From Dasyornis broadbenti (taxonomy: Eukaryota; Chordata; Aves; Passeriformes; Dasyornithidae), in the NCBI GenBank assembly GCA_013397935.1, contig VZRN01006401.1, positions 609,490 through 673,489 on the forward strand: a DNA stretch of 64,000 nt. The letters run 5' to 3'. How positions within the stretch are numbered: position 1 is the first letter of the stretch; each line of letters opens with the position of its first letter. Positions 24,949 to 37,010 of the stretch are shown one piece after another. The position numbers and the translations under genes are program-made. A model generated the notes under the pieces. It was not told the DNA's origin, did not search any database, and worked only from the letters and a program-made list of their open reading frames with translations.

Positions 24949-26085
24949 TATCTTGGTTTGAAAGACAGGTGTTTGCCAAGGAAGGCAGGAACCTCCCTTG
25001 GAACAGAAAATAGTAGCCCCTTCCCTCTGAATTATTATATCTTTTAAATTAAGGGGCTTTCAGGCAACGATATGGGAAAAAAAATAACAGTTCTTTACTG
25101 ATATGTATATATATAACAAGGCAGAAAAACAACAATGGCAGCAACAACAAACAAACCAGCAACAACAAACAAACCAGCCTTCAACAGCAAACGCAGTAAG
25201 AGCCTTCCCTGGGCTGCCACACGCCCTCCCCGTTGGTGCAGTTCCAGTCACGGCCGGCCGGGGACGCTGTTGGCTCCAGACTGGGCAGGGCAGGGGCGAT
25301 GATTCCCCCGCGCCTGCAGGGGGCGCTGTGGTGCGAGCGCAGCCGCGTGTCCCTCACGTGGTAATGGCGGACGGGCTGGATGGCGAAATCGGCCACAGCA
25401 GGAACCTCGGAATGGCGAAGGTAGGCACACCCCCGGGGTGGCAAACGAAATGTAACAGAAAACTCCACAGCATTAGCTGGAGCTGTGGGGTTTGGGTGGA
25501 TACGGGGTGCAGGGTTACAGTGTCATGGAAAAGCCCGAGGCAGTGGCAGAAAGCAGTGGGGCTGGGCAGTGGCAGCCAACCTTCTCTGTAGCAGCTGCTG
25601 CACGTAGACGGGGAGATGCTCCCTGTGGGACGCACAGATGGGTTTCGGGTCTCAGGTTTTCCCCTGAGGCACCTGAATACATGGTGACAGTCCTTTCCAG
25701 TGAGATAGGGTGTTAATAAGGTCTCAATTCAATGTTGTTATGAGCAGAGCCTCACTCACGGCGAGAGACAATAGTAGGAGAGGGAACTCTGCAGTGGTGG
25801 TGAATTCTTCCCACAACAATGAATCTCCCTCCAATCCCGAGAGGGAGAGAGAGCCAGAAGCTGCTCCTATCCCCTTCCCACAACCCAACTCTCACGGTTT
25901 CTCTGCCCTTCCCAAGAGAGAGCCCCTCAGGTAAGAAAGTGGTAGCCAGCTGCACTCCTCCCACTCCTCCCTGACTACGTCTTTTGTCTCTTTTAAGTAC
26001 CGATCATTATTGTCTCAGCAACAACTGGGACGAAATTCCATAAGAGAAAGAAAAAAAAAAACCTGACAAATCCTAACCTCCAACA
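24949..26085 (-). mobile_element. Solo ERV LTR with 5-bp target duplication
   Basis: This 1137-bp LTR is bounded by the direct repeat GGCAC at 24944-24948 and 26086-26090. On the minus strand it begins TGTTGGAGG and ends AACCAAGATA, a probable decay of a terminal CA. Near its 3' end on that strand AGTAAAGAACTGTTATT is followed by TTGCCTGAAAGCCCC, the usual polyadenylation/U5 arrangement, so the sense strand is minus, like the host gene. The interior is CpG-rich and carries an 18-bp duplication at about 25140-25178. No internal viral genes flank it. Confidence 0.85.
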
Positions 26086-27879
26086 GGCACTTAAGCCTCC
26101 CAGAAACTATGTAAAGATTTGCTTCAAGGAATGGGGAGAGATTCAAACTGTTTGTGATGGAAAATAATGCACCGATCAATTTCTAAAGTAAAATTAGTGG
26201 AAAGGTAGATTTCTGTAACAGCACTTTTCATAGTGACCAAGCAGAGATGCTGTTGGAGTGATCCACTTGAGGAAAGCAGCAATAAAACAAAGGATTTAGC
26301 TTCTGTGCAATTTTATCCCCATTTCTGCTGTGTGGTACCTACTGCAGTAAAAAAAGAGGCTGTTTTTCCTTGTGCTGTGCTCTGAATAATACTGGTGTAA
26401 GGCTGCAATTGCACAATAGCCTGTCGCATGTCCTGTTTCACTGTGCATCTCAATAGATGACATTAAGCAAAGAAAACCACATGGAAAGCTTGACACAGCT
26501 TTTTGAAGCAAAACATTTCCCTGTGACTTTCAGTCAAATTTGGTGGAAATGGTTGGCTCAAGTATTAACTGGTTGCAGGATGGCAGAAAGGCATGCAAAC
26601 TTTTGCTGAGGCTTCATGCTCTAGTCATATCACTTAACTTGCTGAGATCTTTTCTGATAATGGGGAAGCAACATTAAAGGCAGAATGGGGCTGGCTGAAG
26701 CCAAGGACTGAAAGTATCAATACAATTCCTCTCTACAAAGAATTTTGTGAGCCATAAGGATAAATTACCTTGGATGCAAGAATATTCCAAAGTCACTAAA
26801 AAGATGAAAAATAAGAAGAGTCTCTGCCTTCTCCATAGATTTACCTTCTGTCCTCCTCTTTTACTTACCTTTTTTTCCCCCTAGTTTTTACATTTCTTTA
26901 TTTTTTCTTATTATTTGCTAAGTGCTTTTGTTTTTCTCTAAAGGCTCAAGGGTTACCTTCTGTTTCTGTGTTTCAATACAGTTGTTTTCTCCCATCTTTC
27001 GATATCTGTTCAGACTGTTTGCTGGTGCTATTTTCCAAGTGCATTCTTCTCAGTCATGTGACCCTCCCCTGTATTTCATGTTCCATAAACAATGTTAAAT
27101 ACAGTACTTGAATAAATGGAAAATTGGGAAGTCTGTTAGATGAATTGTAGTAGAATTCTTCTTAACTCTCCTACTTGGCTCAACTTTGAGAAGTCAATAA
27201 TAGAAAATTGGAGAATTGCCATCAGAGAGGTCCTTCTGAAAGCAGAAAATGGAACTTTGCCTCTTAAAAACCTTGCCTCCAAAAATCACAAGAAGGGAAG
27301 TGAAAGGGCAAGATGACACAGTGAGGGTGAAATCTATGCATGTAGGCACTGGAAAACACTGTTGTCATGCAATGGGTCAGGGAAGAAGCAATGCTCAGTG
27401 GGTCTGTCCCTAAATGGCCAAGGCATTTCAAATTGACGAGTCTGAATCCATCACAGAAAATCTGTGTGTGTGTGTAAAGAGCTTGTATCACGTTTGCTCC
27501 ATTCTGGTCTCCGGGTATCTGTATCCCACGGCTATCTCCCATAATTACCACCAGAGCAGAAGAGGCCCAGTCCAATCCTGGAGGCCCATGGTCTTTGCCT
27601 CTAACTAATTTATGAGCTCTGCTGAGCAATTAGCTATGGGACAAAGCAGGACTGGGTTGCAGAAGGGCTGGAAGTCAGGGGTGCAATTTCTCTGTGTGGA
27701 ACTGGACAGCTGTGGGAGAGCTCTGGCCTGAGCATCTCCCAGTCCTACACACCAGACTTTTCTTCTGCTGATGCCTGAGATTGGGCTTAGCAGTTAATGT
27801 CACCTTGGAGCAGAAGTGAGCTCCGAGTCCCTGCCTTTGCTTACACTGGCTTTTGAGCATGAGGAGTATATGTAGAAGC

Positions 27880-28293
27880 ACCCTTTGCCTTTATAGTTCC
27901 AGAGTCCCTGGAACTAGAGACTTTGTGGTTTTCTTCAACCATAAACCAAACCCTAGGCCTAAACTTAAACTAAACCCTAACCTTAAGGGGAGCAGTGAAA
28001 GCAGCCATTTGCTGAGGTTGAGGTGGCCAGCCCATGGCTGATGCGAAGGAGAAAGGTGTGGAGAGATCAATGTTGGGGCAGTGCCATGCTACCCTTGGCA
28101 TGCCTTTTGTAGCTGCAGTGTTCCTGAAGCTCTAGGCTTTGTTATTTTTTCAACCCTAACCTTAAGGGGAGCAGTAAAAGCAGCTTCTGCTGGGGCTGAG
28201 GTGGCCAGCACATGGCTGTTGCCAATATCCAGGTGTGGATGGAGCAATGCTGGGGCAGTGCCGTGCTCCCCTTGGCATGCCTTTTGTAGCTGC
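27880..28293 (+). repeat. Tandem 179-bp repeat with telomere-like cores
   Basis: Two full units begin with ACCCTAACCTTAAGGGGAGC at about 27974 and 28153, a period of 179 bp. A partial earlier unit ends around 27945 (shared TCC..GAA/CT.TAG.CTTTG..TT.TTC pattern). Between the partial and first full unit lies AAACCCTAGGCCTAAAC and further degenerate CCCTAA motifs. Both full units share GAGGTGGCCAGC and GGCATGCCTTTTGTAGCTGC. Confidence 0.8.
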
Positions 28294-28830
28294 TTCAAAT
28301 CCTTCATCAGTGGCACACACTGACTGCATACAGATTGTAACCATGATGTTTTTTTCCCATCTCCAGTTACAAGCTAAGTTGCAATGCATGTGAAAAGCTG
28401 TGCATGGCTTAGGGCCTAGAACAAAATCTCTTTTAGCATTAACAAATACCGACCTCTGAAACTGTTTTGAACAGGACCAGTACTTTGGTAGTGTGAGTGA
28501 TGATCCACAAGTTAAACAAGGTCTGCCCATCTTGAGAAAGCAGAGAGCGTGGTCGAGGATGGAAAGAGTTGTTGCAAGAAGTGAGAAGTGTATAGTATTT
28601 TGAGGCTTCTTTTTACCTTTTTGCCTGTCATTTCCCAGAAAGACTTCTTTTTTTTTCCCCGTAATTAAACCATTACTTGAACATAAGATTTGCCTCTCAG
28701 ATTTGGAGCAAGTGTATTTTAGACATAACATGATTTGGCTATGATGTGTAGAGTACAAGGTAAATGTCTGACTGTCAAAATCTGCTGAATTTGAGAGACA
28801 TTTGGAAGAAGCTTTCTTAAAGCATCTAAT

Positions 28831-28903
28831 TTATAAAGCAAGGATGTGAGCTGCTGCATTGAGAGCATTCAGGGTCTCTTCTCCAGGAACATGCTTTTGC
28901 TGG
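28831..28903 (-). CDS. Possible exon ending in a stop, strong acceptor
   Basis: A near-ideal acceptor (GCCTTCTGTTACAG) is followed by QQKHVPGEETLNALNAA and a few more residues before a TAA, with no GT donor in between. The peptide is helix-like and charged. It may be an alternative 3' terminal exon, a decayed exon or a cryptic site. It is not linked by phase to its neighbours. Confidence 0.3.
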
Positions 28904-30302
28904 CTGTAACAGAAGGCAGGCAGGGCAATGCAACTGACACACATTAAAAATTGGTATCATTATTTTAAAATACGATGTGCAATTACTAGTAGGCAGCCCA
29001 CTTTTTTTGCCAGAAGACATAAAAACCCCAGCATTTATTACATGAATAATGTATTTTCCTGTTTTTATATACAACGTGCCATTTCTTGTCTTTATATACA
29101 TGAAGTACAATATGCAGTTAGTACATTCTGAAGTAAGAGACATAAATTAATCTTGGAGATTAGGTTCAGGTCTTTTTGAAGTGAGTTTTACAGGTTTTTA
29201 ATGTTTTCCTTTTTCCTTTATGCTGAAAAAAGAACAAAGTAAGATTGAATGCAAAAAATTAGACCTTTGGTTTGGGTGGGAAGGAGTAATGAAAGGTTAA
29301 ATACTCTGTGTTGTAAGCACGGAAATTATAATTGGGCAGGGTTTGTTTAACCAGCTGTGACTTACAAACTTTTGCACAAGAATGATAAGCACAAATTGTA
29401 CCTAAGGAAACCAGATCCTTTTCACGGTGAGATTGCTATTCACACTCCCCGTTTCCTCTGCTTTACATCACAACTCGTAAACGATACCAGCAGGGCGAGA
29501 GCAAGTAGGGTGAGCAGTGTTTCCTCCCAGGGCAGAAGCACGCACGCTGCCCAGATGTGCATAATCTTCGCTGATTTTGGCAATCAAGGACTGTGAACTG
29601 TCTGTCACAGGTGCTGTACTTCCCCACCTCACTGCAGGACATTAAGGGTGACTTCTCTGTAGCCATGTTTACAAAGGAGTCCCAAGACTTTGTCACTCTT
29701 CTGTGATGTGGCACCTGACTTCCTCAGGGAGAGCAGAAGAAGAGCCCACTGCATCTAGATCAGCCCAGAAACAGATGAAAGATTTGCAGTGTCATTTCCC
29801 AAGAATCAGTGAAAACACAGTTTAATCCCAAATAGAATGGATTTTCTACATTATGTGAAAAAACCCCAAAAAAACCCCAAAAGCCCCCAAAACCATGCTG
29901 TGTCATGCTCACAGAGTGACCAGTATTTTTAAAACATGTATGGCTAAGAGTCTTCGCATAGTTTCATATGCCAAATCTGGGAACAAAGGAAAAGGCTGGG
30001 GGAAGGGAAGAACAGGACGGCATCACTGCACAAACCCCACAGTCCTACATTGTCCTCTTTCGTCCTGCTTCCAACATCTACTTTTAAGACAGCAGTTGCT
30101 GCGGGAGTCCTTTACTATCTTCTGTAAGGTAACATTTCTGCTGCACCCAATGCTTCTGCCTTTTTCTAAAAGAACTGCCTAGAGCCTAGGTAAGCCAGCA
30201 AGAGTAGATGCAGACTACTGTCCACAGCCTTCCCTTCATCCTCCTGCAGCTCAGCTTTATGTAACATGAAGACAGCAAAATCAGGAAGGTAAGAGGATTC
30301 AC

Positions 30303-30340
30303 CTGCCCAAATGCAGATTTTGACAATGTTTGCACCTCCC
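30303..30340 (-). CDS. Possible short internal exon
   Basis: A 38-base stretch sits between a pyrimidine-rich acceptor (CTTCTCTCTCCAAGGACTCAG) and a strong donor (CAG|GTGAAT). Two frames are open: EVQTLSKSAFGQ with two borrowed bases, or GGANIVKICIWA with one, which is the frame fitting 31719-31782. The splice sites are better evidence than the short peptide. Confidence 0.35.
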
Positions 30341-30606
30341 CTGAGTCCTTGGAGAGAGAAGGAGGGACTTACATGACACAAAACATCTCATCCAAACCCA
30401 AGAGTCTGAAACAAGTCATCACTTTGAAACACGTATTATGATGAGGGGAATCTTCTCAGATACAGGTGATAGCATTTAGATGGGCTATTCTCAACCAGTT
30501 CACATAAACATTAATTAATTTTTGTCTCATGGAAATACATATATATGTATATTGCAGAAAGATTTATATTACAACTATCTTCTGCTTCTCCCCCAGAATT
30601 GGTACG

Positions 30607-30660
30607 TCCTTCCTTCCTTCCTTCCTTCCTTCCTTCCTTCCTTCCTTCCTTCCTTCCTTC
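30607..30660. repeat. (TTCC)n microsatellite
   Basis: About 13 perfect TTCC units. They produce spurious Leu/Pro/Ser or Lys/Glu/Gly/Arg frames on both strands. Confidence 0.97.
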
Positions 30661-31097
30661 GCTGCTGGTCCTTATCAGAGAGAGGAAGGAGGAGAGGGAC
30701 AGGAAAGCCAGGGCCTGCTCACCCCCAGAAGCACCTGGCAACCACAGTTGCAGGCAGCAAGAATAGTTCAGAAGATAAGAAAGCAATTGAATTAACTCCT
30801 GCGATAGCCCTCCAAGTGCAGGCAAGCTGGAAGCTAAATTTCTGCTTTCATCATAACTAATTGGAGTTGCTCTCTACAAGGTGCTTCTTGGCTTCAGTTA
30901 AACAAAACCAGAAAATGAAACATTAACTGGTAATAACTGATAAAGCAGGGACAAAAAAAGACCAGAGGAGTGGAAAGGGCAGGAGCAATTCTTAATTCAA
31001 GCCTCTTCTCCAGCTACTTGCAGCTCCCTTTCTGGCATGAATGCCAGTTTCTGTGGCAACCTGCACAGGGCAGGTTGGTGCAGATGCAAAAGGTGTG

Positions 31098-31186
31098 CTG
31101 CAGTGGTCCCCATGCTGCAGGGGTCCCCAGTTCCCAGGCTGAAGCCGTCCTCAGTTCCCATACTGCAACTGTCCCCACATTCACTG
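31098..31186. repeat. 24-bp minisatellite, about 3.7 diverged units
   Basis: Units starting CTGCAG, CTGCAG, CTGAAG and CTGCAA recur at 31098, 31115, 31139 and 31163. Each continues with a TCCCCA/TCCTCA core. The first unit is short. Confidence 0.65.
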
Positions 31187-31718
31187 CTCTCTGGCACCCT
31201 CATATCTGCCTCCCTCCAGAACATGAGGTTTTGCTCTCGGCTTTGTATCTGAAGCACAGAAAAGCAGCATGTCAAGTGATAGGAAAGTGAGAGTGGCTGG
31301 GCCACAAGCTGGTGGAGAGACACAGGCATCAAAGCACAGGAGGAGAACAGACAACTTCAGAAAATTCAGTGCTATTAAAGAAATAAAAGGGCATACATAT
31401 GTATACATACTTATTTTCTAGGATGTGTCATTGTCTTGGAAGTTTAAAGTGTGAAAGGACAATGTGTTACTGCTTATAAATTAATATGCTTATATTAACT
31501 TTTTTAAAGAAATCCAATAGTATAATTCTAAAAAGTGTTAGAGGGTACTGAAATATTTTCTTGCTGTTGACAGCTTACAGGTCCAAGAGGCGTAAATCAG
31601 TATCTGATCAGGGTGTCCAGCATTAGAATTCGCAGATCTCTCTGTTGATTATCCCAGCAGAGTCAATGCTATGGAATGCCTTCTTGCTCCTGAAATGCAC
31701 CATGGCTTTATTCTTTAC

Positions 31719-31782
31719 TTGACATCCTTGTGACTCCAAGAGCAGCAGGCAGTGCATGGCATGAACTGCAGATGTATAGGTT
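31719..31782 (-). CDS. Possible internal exon
   Basis: Sixty-four bases end at a strong donor (GTCAA|GTAAAG). In the frame inherited from 32936-32988 they read PIHLQFMPCTACCSWSHKDV. The acceptor (CAGCTCAGCTGCAG) is weak and has competing AGs. A second frame (TYTSAVHAMHCLLLLESQG) is also open. The choice between frames rests on phase alone. Confidence 0.4.
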
Positions 31783-32935
31783 CTGCAGCTGAGCTGAGTT
31801 CCTTGGTGCAAATAAATCATGTTTGATTCACTCCTTGCTAATAAATCAGGATGGCAATCAAGAGTTACTATGACGAGTCACCATTCTTGGTCCTAACTCT
31901 CAAATGAGTTCAGGGCAGAAGGGCACTGTGACTCATAAATCCACAGACTGAAACAATCTGGGGTGGGGGCAGCATGAGCTTGAAACTTAAGTCTACTAAA
32001 GTATTCTGCTCTAGGATTACTGTTATCTCCTCTCTTACTGTGCTCGAAGAAAACTACTTCTAAAGCTAAGAGTAAATGTGCTATGAAAGGCCTGTGTACA
32101 ACTTTTTATGATAATATGTAAAATACTATAAAGCTTAAAAGCCTCTCAGGGCAGTCTGAGACAGGAGTACAAAATACAGCAGCTTAGACAACACCCAATG
32201 AAACTAGGCAGATAAAGGGAGGAAAGCAGCCCATGCAATAAGCCTGTGGTGGGGTTATTTTCCAGCAACTACCAGCCTGATAAGAGCTGCCCCAAACTGC
32301 TGTAGCTCCACATGCCTGGAACTGCTGCACAGTTAAACAGCATGGAAGGGCTGACGAGCACCTTCTCAACTTCTATGATTTGTTGTGCTTGTAACTACAA
32401 CTTCCAGCTTCTGTCATCAACACAAGCTTCTGCCTGAAACTTAACACGTGTTTTCCTGTGTTTCCTGTTGAGCCTCTCTTTTGCTGGGGAACCAGATGAC
32501 CAAAAGCAAAACCAGTGTACTGGGGGACTACTTCTAAACCCATCTGTGTGCTGGTGCTAGCAGAGACACACAGGCAGCCAGCAGAAGGGCATGCCTTGCT
32601 GGACACAAGCTTTGAGGAAGGAGATCCTTGTGACGGTCAAAAAATTGTGCTTTCTAAAATAAGCAGTTGACACAGGGTCATCTCCTACGATGTTGTGTGC
32701 TTTTTCTCTCCTTTCCTAACTTCCAAAAAGTCGCATGTCTGCAGCTTATTAACAGGGTTCATTTAAATCTTAAATAAATAAAATTTAAAGGGTAGAACAA
32801 CCCTTACTACCTAAGATTAATAATTAAAGAAGAGGATTTACATCCTGAAAATGAGATTATCTGTTTGTTTTTCCCTTACACATAGTGTTGGGATTAGAAG
32901 CAAGGACATTTTCAAAGTTTTCCTTCCCTGTATAC

Positions 32936-32988
32936 CAGGTTTTGCAGGAGACTCTGACTGTGCCCATTCTCCATCCACCAAAAATTGC
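32936..32988 (-). CDS. Internal exon of large coiled-coil-type gene
   Basis: Fifty-three bases lie between the acceptor GTGTTCTGCCAGTCTGCAG and donor CCTG|GTATAC. They read QFLVDGEWAQSESPAKP. Both sites are good. The one-base start fits 33205-33237, and the one-base end fits 31719-31782. Confidence 0.6.
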
Positions 32989-33204
32989 CTGCAGACTGGC
33001 AGAACACACAGTTCAAGACACTTTCTGACTATCATTCCCTTTACAAACATCTATTTACCTTTACTTAGCAATATGAACTGACTGAGGACTCTGGCCCCCA
33101 GGAACAGTCTTGCAAACATAATACAAACCTGGCATTAGCTGCAAGGTTTTTCTGTAAGCCTTGATCTTCTTTTTTCTCCTTGAGATAGTCCAGTCATGAA
33201 GTAC

Positions 33205-33237
33205 TTGTCTCTGATGACAGGGACATCATCTAAGGGG
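33205..33237 (-). CDS. Probable short internal exon
   Basis: The minus strand reads PLDDVPVIRD and leaves two bases at donor GACAA|GTACTT. These combine with the G opening 32936-32988 to give Lys, so the phase agrees. Reading through the donor, the frame stays open (YFMTGLSQGEKRRSRLTE) to a TAA, so the exon may really extend to about 33145 as a terminal variant. The acceptor could be GTGAAG (used here) or CCCTTAG eight bases later. Confidence 0.45.
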
Positions 33238-36200
33238 CTTCACAGGCTATAGTAGTGCCCAGTGAGCTGAACTCTCATGGCATGCTGGGACGTACAGTGA
33301 TTCAGCCTAAAAAAAAGTATAATTTAAATAGTATTGTGCAGAGTGTCATCAGCCCAGATAAGATCTACCTTTGTTGAACCTGTTTCTGTATGGACATTTT
33401 TGGCACCTTCTACAGCCAAATTTACAAGCTGTGCTTCCTCTGTACTCTGATGACCAGCACAATAAAAATTGTGAAGGTGGCATTTAAGAACTAAGGTAAG
33501 TTTTAGATTTAATGCTTTTCATCTTACATGTGTCTTTACAATGCTTTAGAAAAATCCACAAATTAATACAGCAGCCACTTTGTGGAAGCTGCTGATACTT
33601 ATGTTGCAACAAGGCAGCAGAAGCAGGAAGAAGCTAAGTCAGATAATGAGTTAATTGCAGAAGTGACCCTGAGTCAGATTTCATCATTATTAAGCTGAGC
33701 TGGAACTCAACTCCCACCCCGGGCTGCAAGCTGCCTCCAGACCCCTCAGTGTTGCCTTACCCACCCTCTGTTACCTGGGTTACAGGCAGTCTGCATCTGC
33801 AGCGTGACACAAACCCACGCCGTTTGCAAAGCACGGCTTCTTGGAACAGCTGTCCTGCTCACAGCTCTCTCCTGGCCATGTTGTTTCCCAAGGCTGCTCG
33901 GATGCACCGTTCCATACCTGGGCATATGGGATGGCAGACCTGGCTGCTGCCCACGTGCAGTGTTCTTGCCCAGCATTTTGACAGCATGGAACATACAGCT
34001 CTAGGTGGCTTCACAACAGGCTACACACTCAGTAGAAAGAAAACACACATAAAGTACACTAGGGGGGTGTGCCAAGTATGGTCTGTTTCTTTGTGAAAAT
34101 AGGCTAGAAAAATCCCATTTCCTTTTTTCTTTTCTTTTTTATTGGCATTTGTACTCAATCTCATGATATTGTGTGCGAGAGAAAGGTCTCAGAAACATAA
34201 ACTTATCCGGGAATAAAACCAATAAAATATTGAACATTTATATAGGAGCACAGAGTCAAAAAAATAAGATCAAGTCCAACTCTGTTTGAACCTCAGTCTT
34301 CTCACAAATTGTTTTACAAGCTATATTGAATTCACAGGATAGCACATCCCACCCTTTCATTCTCTGATCTACTACACATTATTTCCACTACAATTTGTCA
34401 CTCATATCAGTGACATTTATCTGGTATTTCTGCTGAAATACCAAACAAGTGTTGGTGTTGTGTGCCTCTGCTTAGCATCCCACCATCAATCCTTTCTCCT
34501 CATAAAGAAACCAAGTGGCATATTTACTACATCAACACGGCTTGTACTACCTGCAATGTTATCCCACTAAACCACTGAAAATGCTCTTTTCCCCAGCTTG
34601 CAAAATAGCTTGCAGGTATATTCATAATATCCTGAATAAAAAGTCTGTAAGACCATATTATCCACATGAAAAAGATGCCATCAGAACAAGAATTAGGTTT
34701 AAAATATGATGTATTGGTATGGAAGTGTCTATACTAGATTTATATTAAACATATATTAGACATACAGTAGACATCTATATCAGATATACTTACTTATGGA
34801 AATATTAAACAATAATTTCTCTCTTGAGTTTCAGAACTTTACCCTATAAAGAGACAATATTTTTTCTTAGTGTCATGTAGAAATTACATGTACTTTGAAT
34901 CTAGCAAAGTCAAAATACTTATAACATTTACTATTCATACAATTTTAAAACCCCCTTTAGATTATGCGCAGTATTACAAACATCTGAACTATGAAGCTCA
35001 ACAACCTTAAGGAGGTTAAGCATTAAAAAACATTTCAACCAGTATGCCAGGCCCTGTAGACAGCTAAGTCAGTCTTGTAAATAAATTTAGAATTATTTTA
35101 TTAAAGTCTTGTTCATATAGTTTTGTTTACAAATTCTGTAGTATTTTCCCAAAAGTGCCTGCATCATACAGATATTTCCTTGTACACTCACATAGTTTAT
35201 TGAGCTGGCAAGAACCTTAGTAGTACATTAAACTAAATAATTTATGCTGTCTCCTTTAAAAACAGAATAGCCATTAAGGGTTTGTGTAAAAGGAGTTTGA
35301 TTTTACTACCTAGTAAATTCTTAAAGGCTGTGCCAAACCTGTAATATATGCAGCTCAAAATTCAGAATCACAAGCAGTTTAATACAGGATCTATGTTCTC
35401 ACCTTTACACACTGGATAAATAAGAATTTGCTAAAGATGAAGTCTATACCCATAATTTTATCTATACATTTATTATTTTTTTATAATTCTCACATGTTCT
35501 TCTAAAATTAAAATATTTATTAGAAGAGCCTTTCTTACAAAGTGCCCGTCTGTAGCTAGGACCACTGTTGGACACATCATATGCAAAAGCCCAGAACAAT
35601 TCTGCACCCATCAGCATAACTACAGCCAGAATTTACATCCACACCTGGGCTGGAAATAGTTAGGAGCAATGTCTATTTGCATCCACAGCCTTAATCAGCC
35701 CTGTGCCTGCAGACTGCTGCTGTTTTCCATGCCGCTCTCCATCACAAACCTTGCAGCCATGCCCATGGGAGACCACGAGGAGAGGGTGCAGCAGAAGAAA
35801 GAGCTGGGCCACTGTCTAGACACCCTGGCCACATCCCAGCCTCTTCCCCTCTGTTGGAGTTTCCACACCTGCCACTGGCTTACTCTTCCCCTTAAAGTAA
35901 GCACATGAGTTAAGTACAAACAGTAACTCAGAGCTGCCACTTCAGCTACATGCCCAAACCCAACAGTCCCTCTCAAAATCACTTGGGAGTATCTTGATGT
36001 GCTTACAGGGCTTTGCAGCCTGCTGCCTAGTGCTTCTCTCTTTCGAGTGAAAGGGTTCAGCATCCTATCTCGGGGTCCCCATTTGTCCAGCTGAGTGGAA
36101 ATGAAAGCTTCTGGAAGCCTAATGAGGGGGAAAAAATCATGGGAGCTGAAAAAGTCACCTTTTGAAAGGTGAACTGATAATCTACTTCTGAACCTCACAA

Positions 36201-36837
36201 ATAACTTCTTCAGATAACTTCTCCAACAACATTCATTTTACTCATTCCATGTATATAACAGATATAAATACACAGGGCCTTATGGATCAGCTATCGGAGA
36301 TGAGTTCTGGAGAAAGTCATGCAGTTTATAATTTTTAATTTCAGTGCAAGTGGAATATATGGTGAAAGAAATAGTGGGAAAAAAGAAAAAACAACCCTCT
36401 TCATACGGGCATTAAGGTAGTAATAAAAACCGTGATTCTGCCTGAGCCAAACTAGATACATTGAATGCCATTTTATTTGTACCTTCAAACCATGTTGTTA
36501 ACACACAGTGCTCTGTGTTCAACTTCCAGCTAATCAGCACTGAATAATATAAAAATTATATCTGTGTCTTGCCAGTACCTTGTGAGTACACAGTACCCCA
36601 TGTAAAAGCCAGGAAGTAGTCAGTGGGCATAAAAATAGTGAGACTGTGCTCTCTTCTACAGGAGGAGCAAAATCATATTTAATGGCCTTATTCGGGCCTA
36701 TTGATTATTTGTCAAAATTTTGCAATGTTTTCAGCTGTAAACTTGATGATACTTAGAAACTCCTGAGAGGTAGCTGGATTTTGACGTTTAGTTAACTAAA
36801 GGTTTTCTCCACAGGTTTTGACGAGAAACCAGAGTCA

Positions 36838-37010
36838 TATAGAACCATAGAATGGCTTGGGTTGGAAGGGCTCTTAGAGACCAAACAGTTCCAACAGCCC
36901 TGCCATGGGTAGGGACACCTTCCACTAAAGCCCAAAGTCCCATAAACCTGGTCTTGAATGCCATCAAAACAGTCAATCCTCTGTTTCACTCCCAGAACAT
37001 CCAAAATGCT
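36838..37010 (-). mobile_element. CR1: CR1 LINE 3' fragment
   Basis: Reverse complement of the CR1 tail: ATAGAACCATAGAATGGCT, then GGGTTGGAAGGG, then CTGCCATGGGTAGGGACACC. The element is on the minus strand and 5'-truncated. Confidence 0.9.

Larger units (their letters stand above)
24426..28830. other. Intron with solo LTR and tandem telomere-like repeat
   Basis: Holds the LTR at 24949-26085 and the 179-bp repeat array at 27.9-28.29 kb. The rest is AT-rich. Long minus-strand frames at 27.26-27.63 and 28.16-28.76 kb lack proper splice sites or run into repeat. Confidence 0.45.

Noticed and set aside
25365..25421. Apparent first coding exon on the plus strand (ATG, CpG-rich, AAG|GTAGGC donor)
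   Set aside because: It lies wholly inside the LTR at 24949-26085, antisense to it, and no following exon was found.
28162..28758. Longest ORF in the window (about 198 codons, minus strand)
   Set aside because: Its last third is the 179-bp repeat. Length is within chance for 64 kb of six-frame AT-rich DNA, and no domain is recognisable.
35695..36198. 167-codon minus-strand frame
   Set aside because: No initiation context, no matched splice pair and no recognisable motif.
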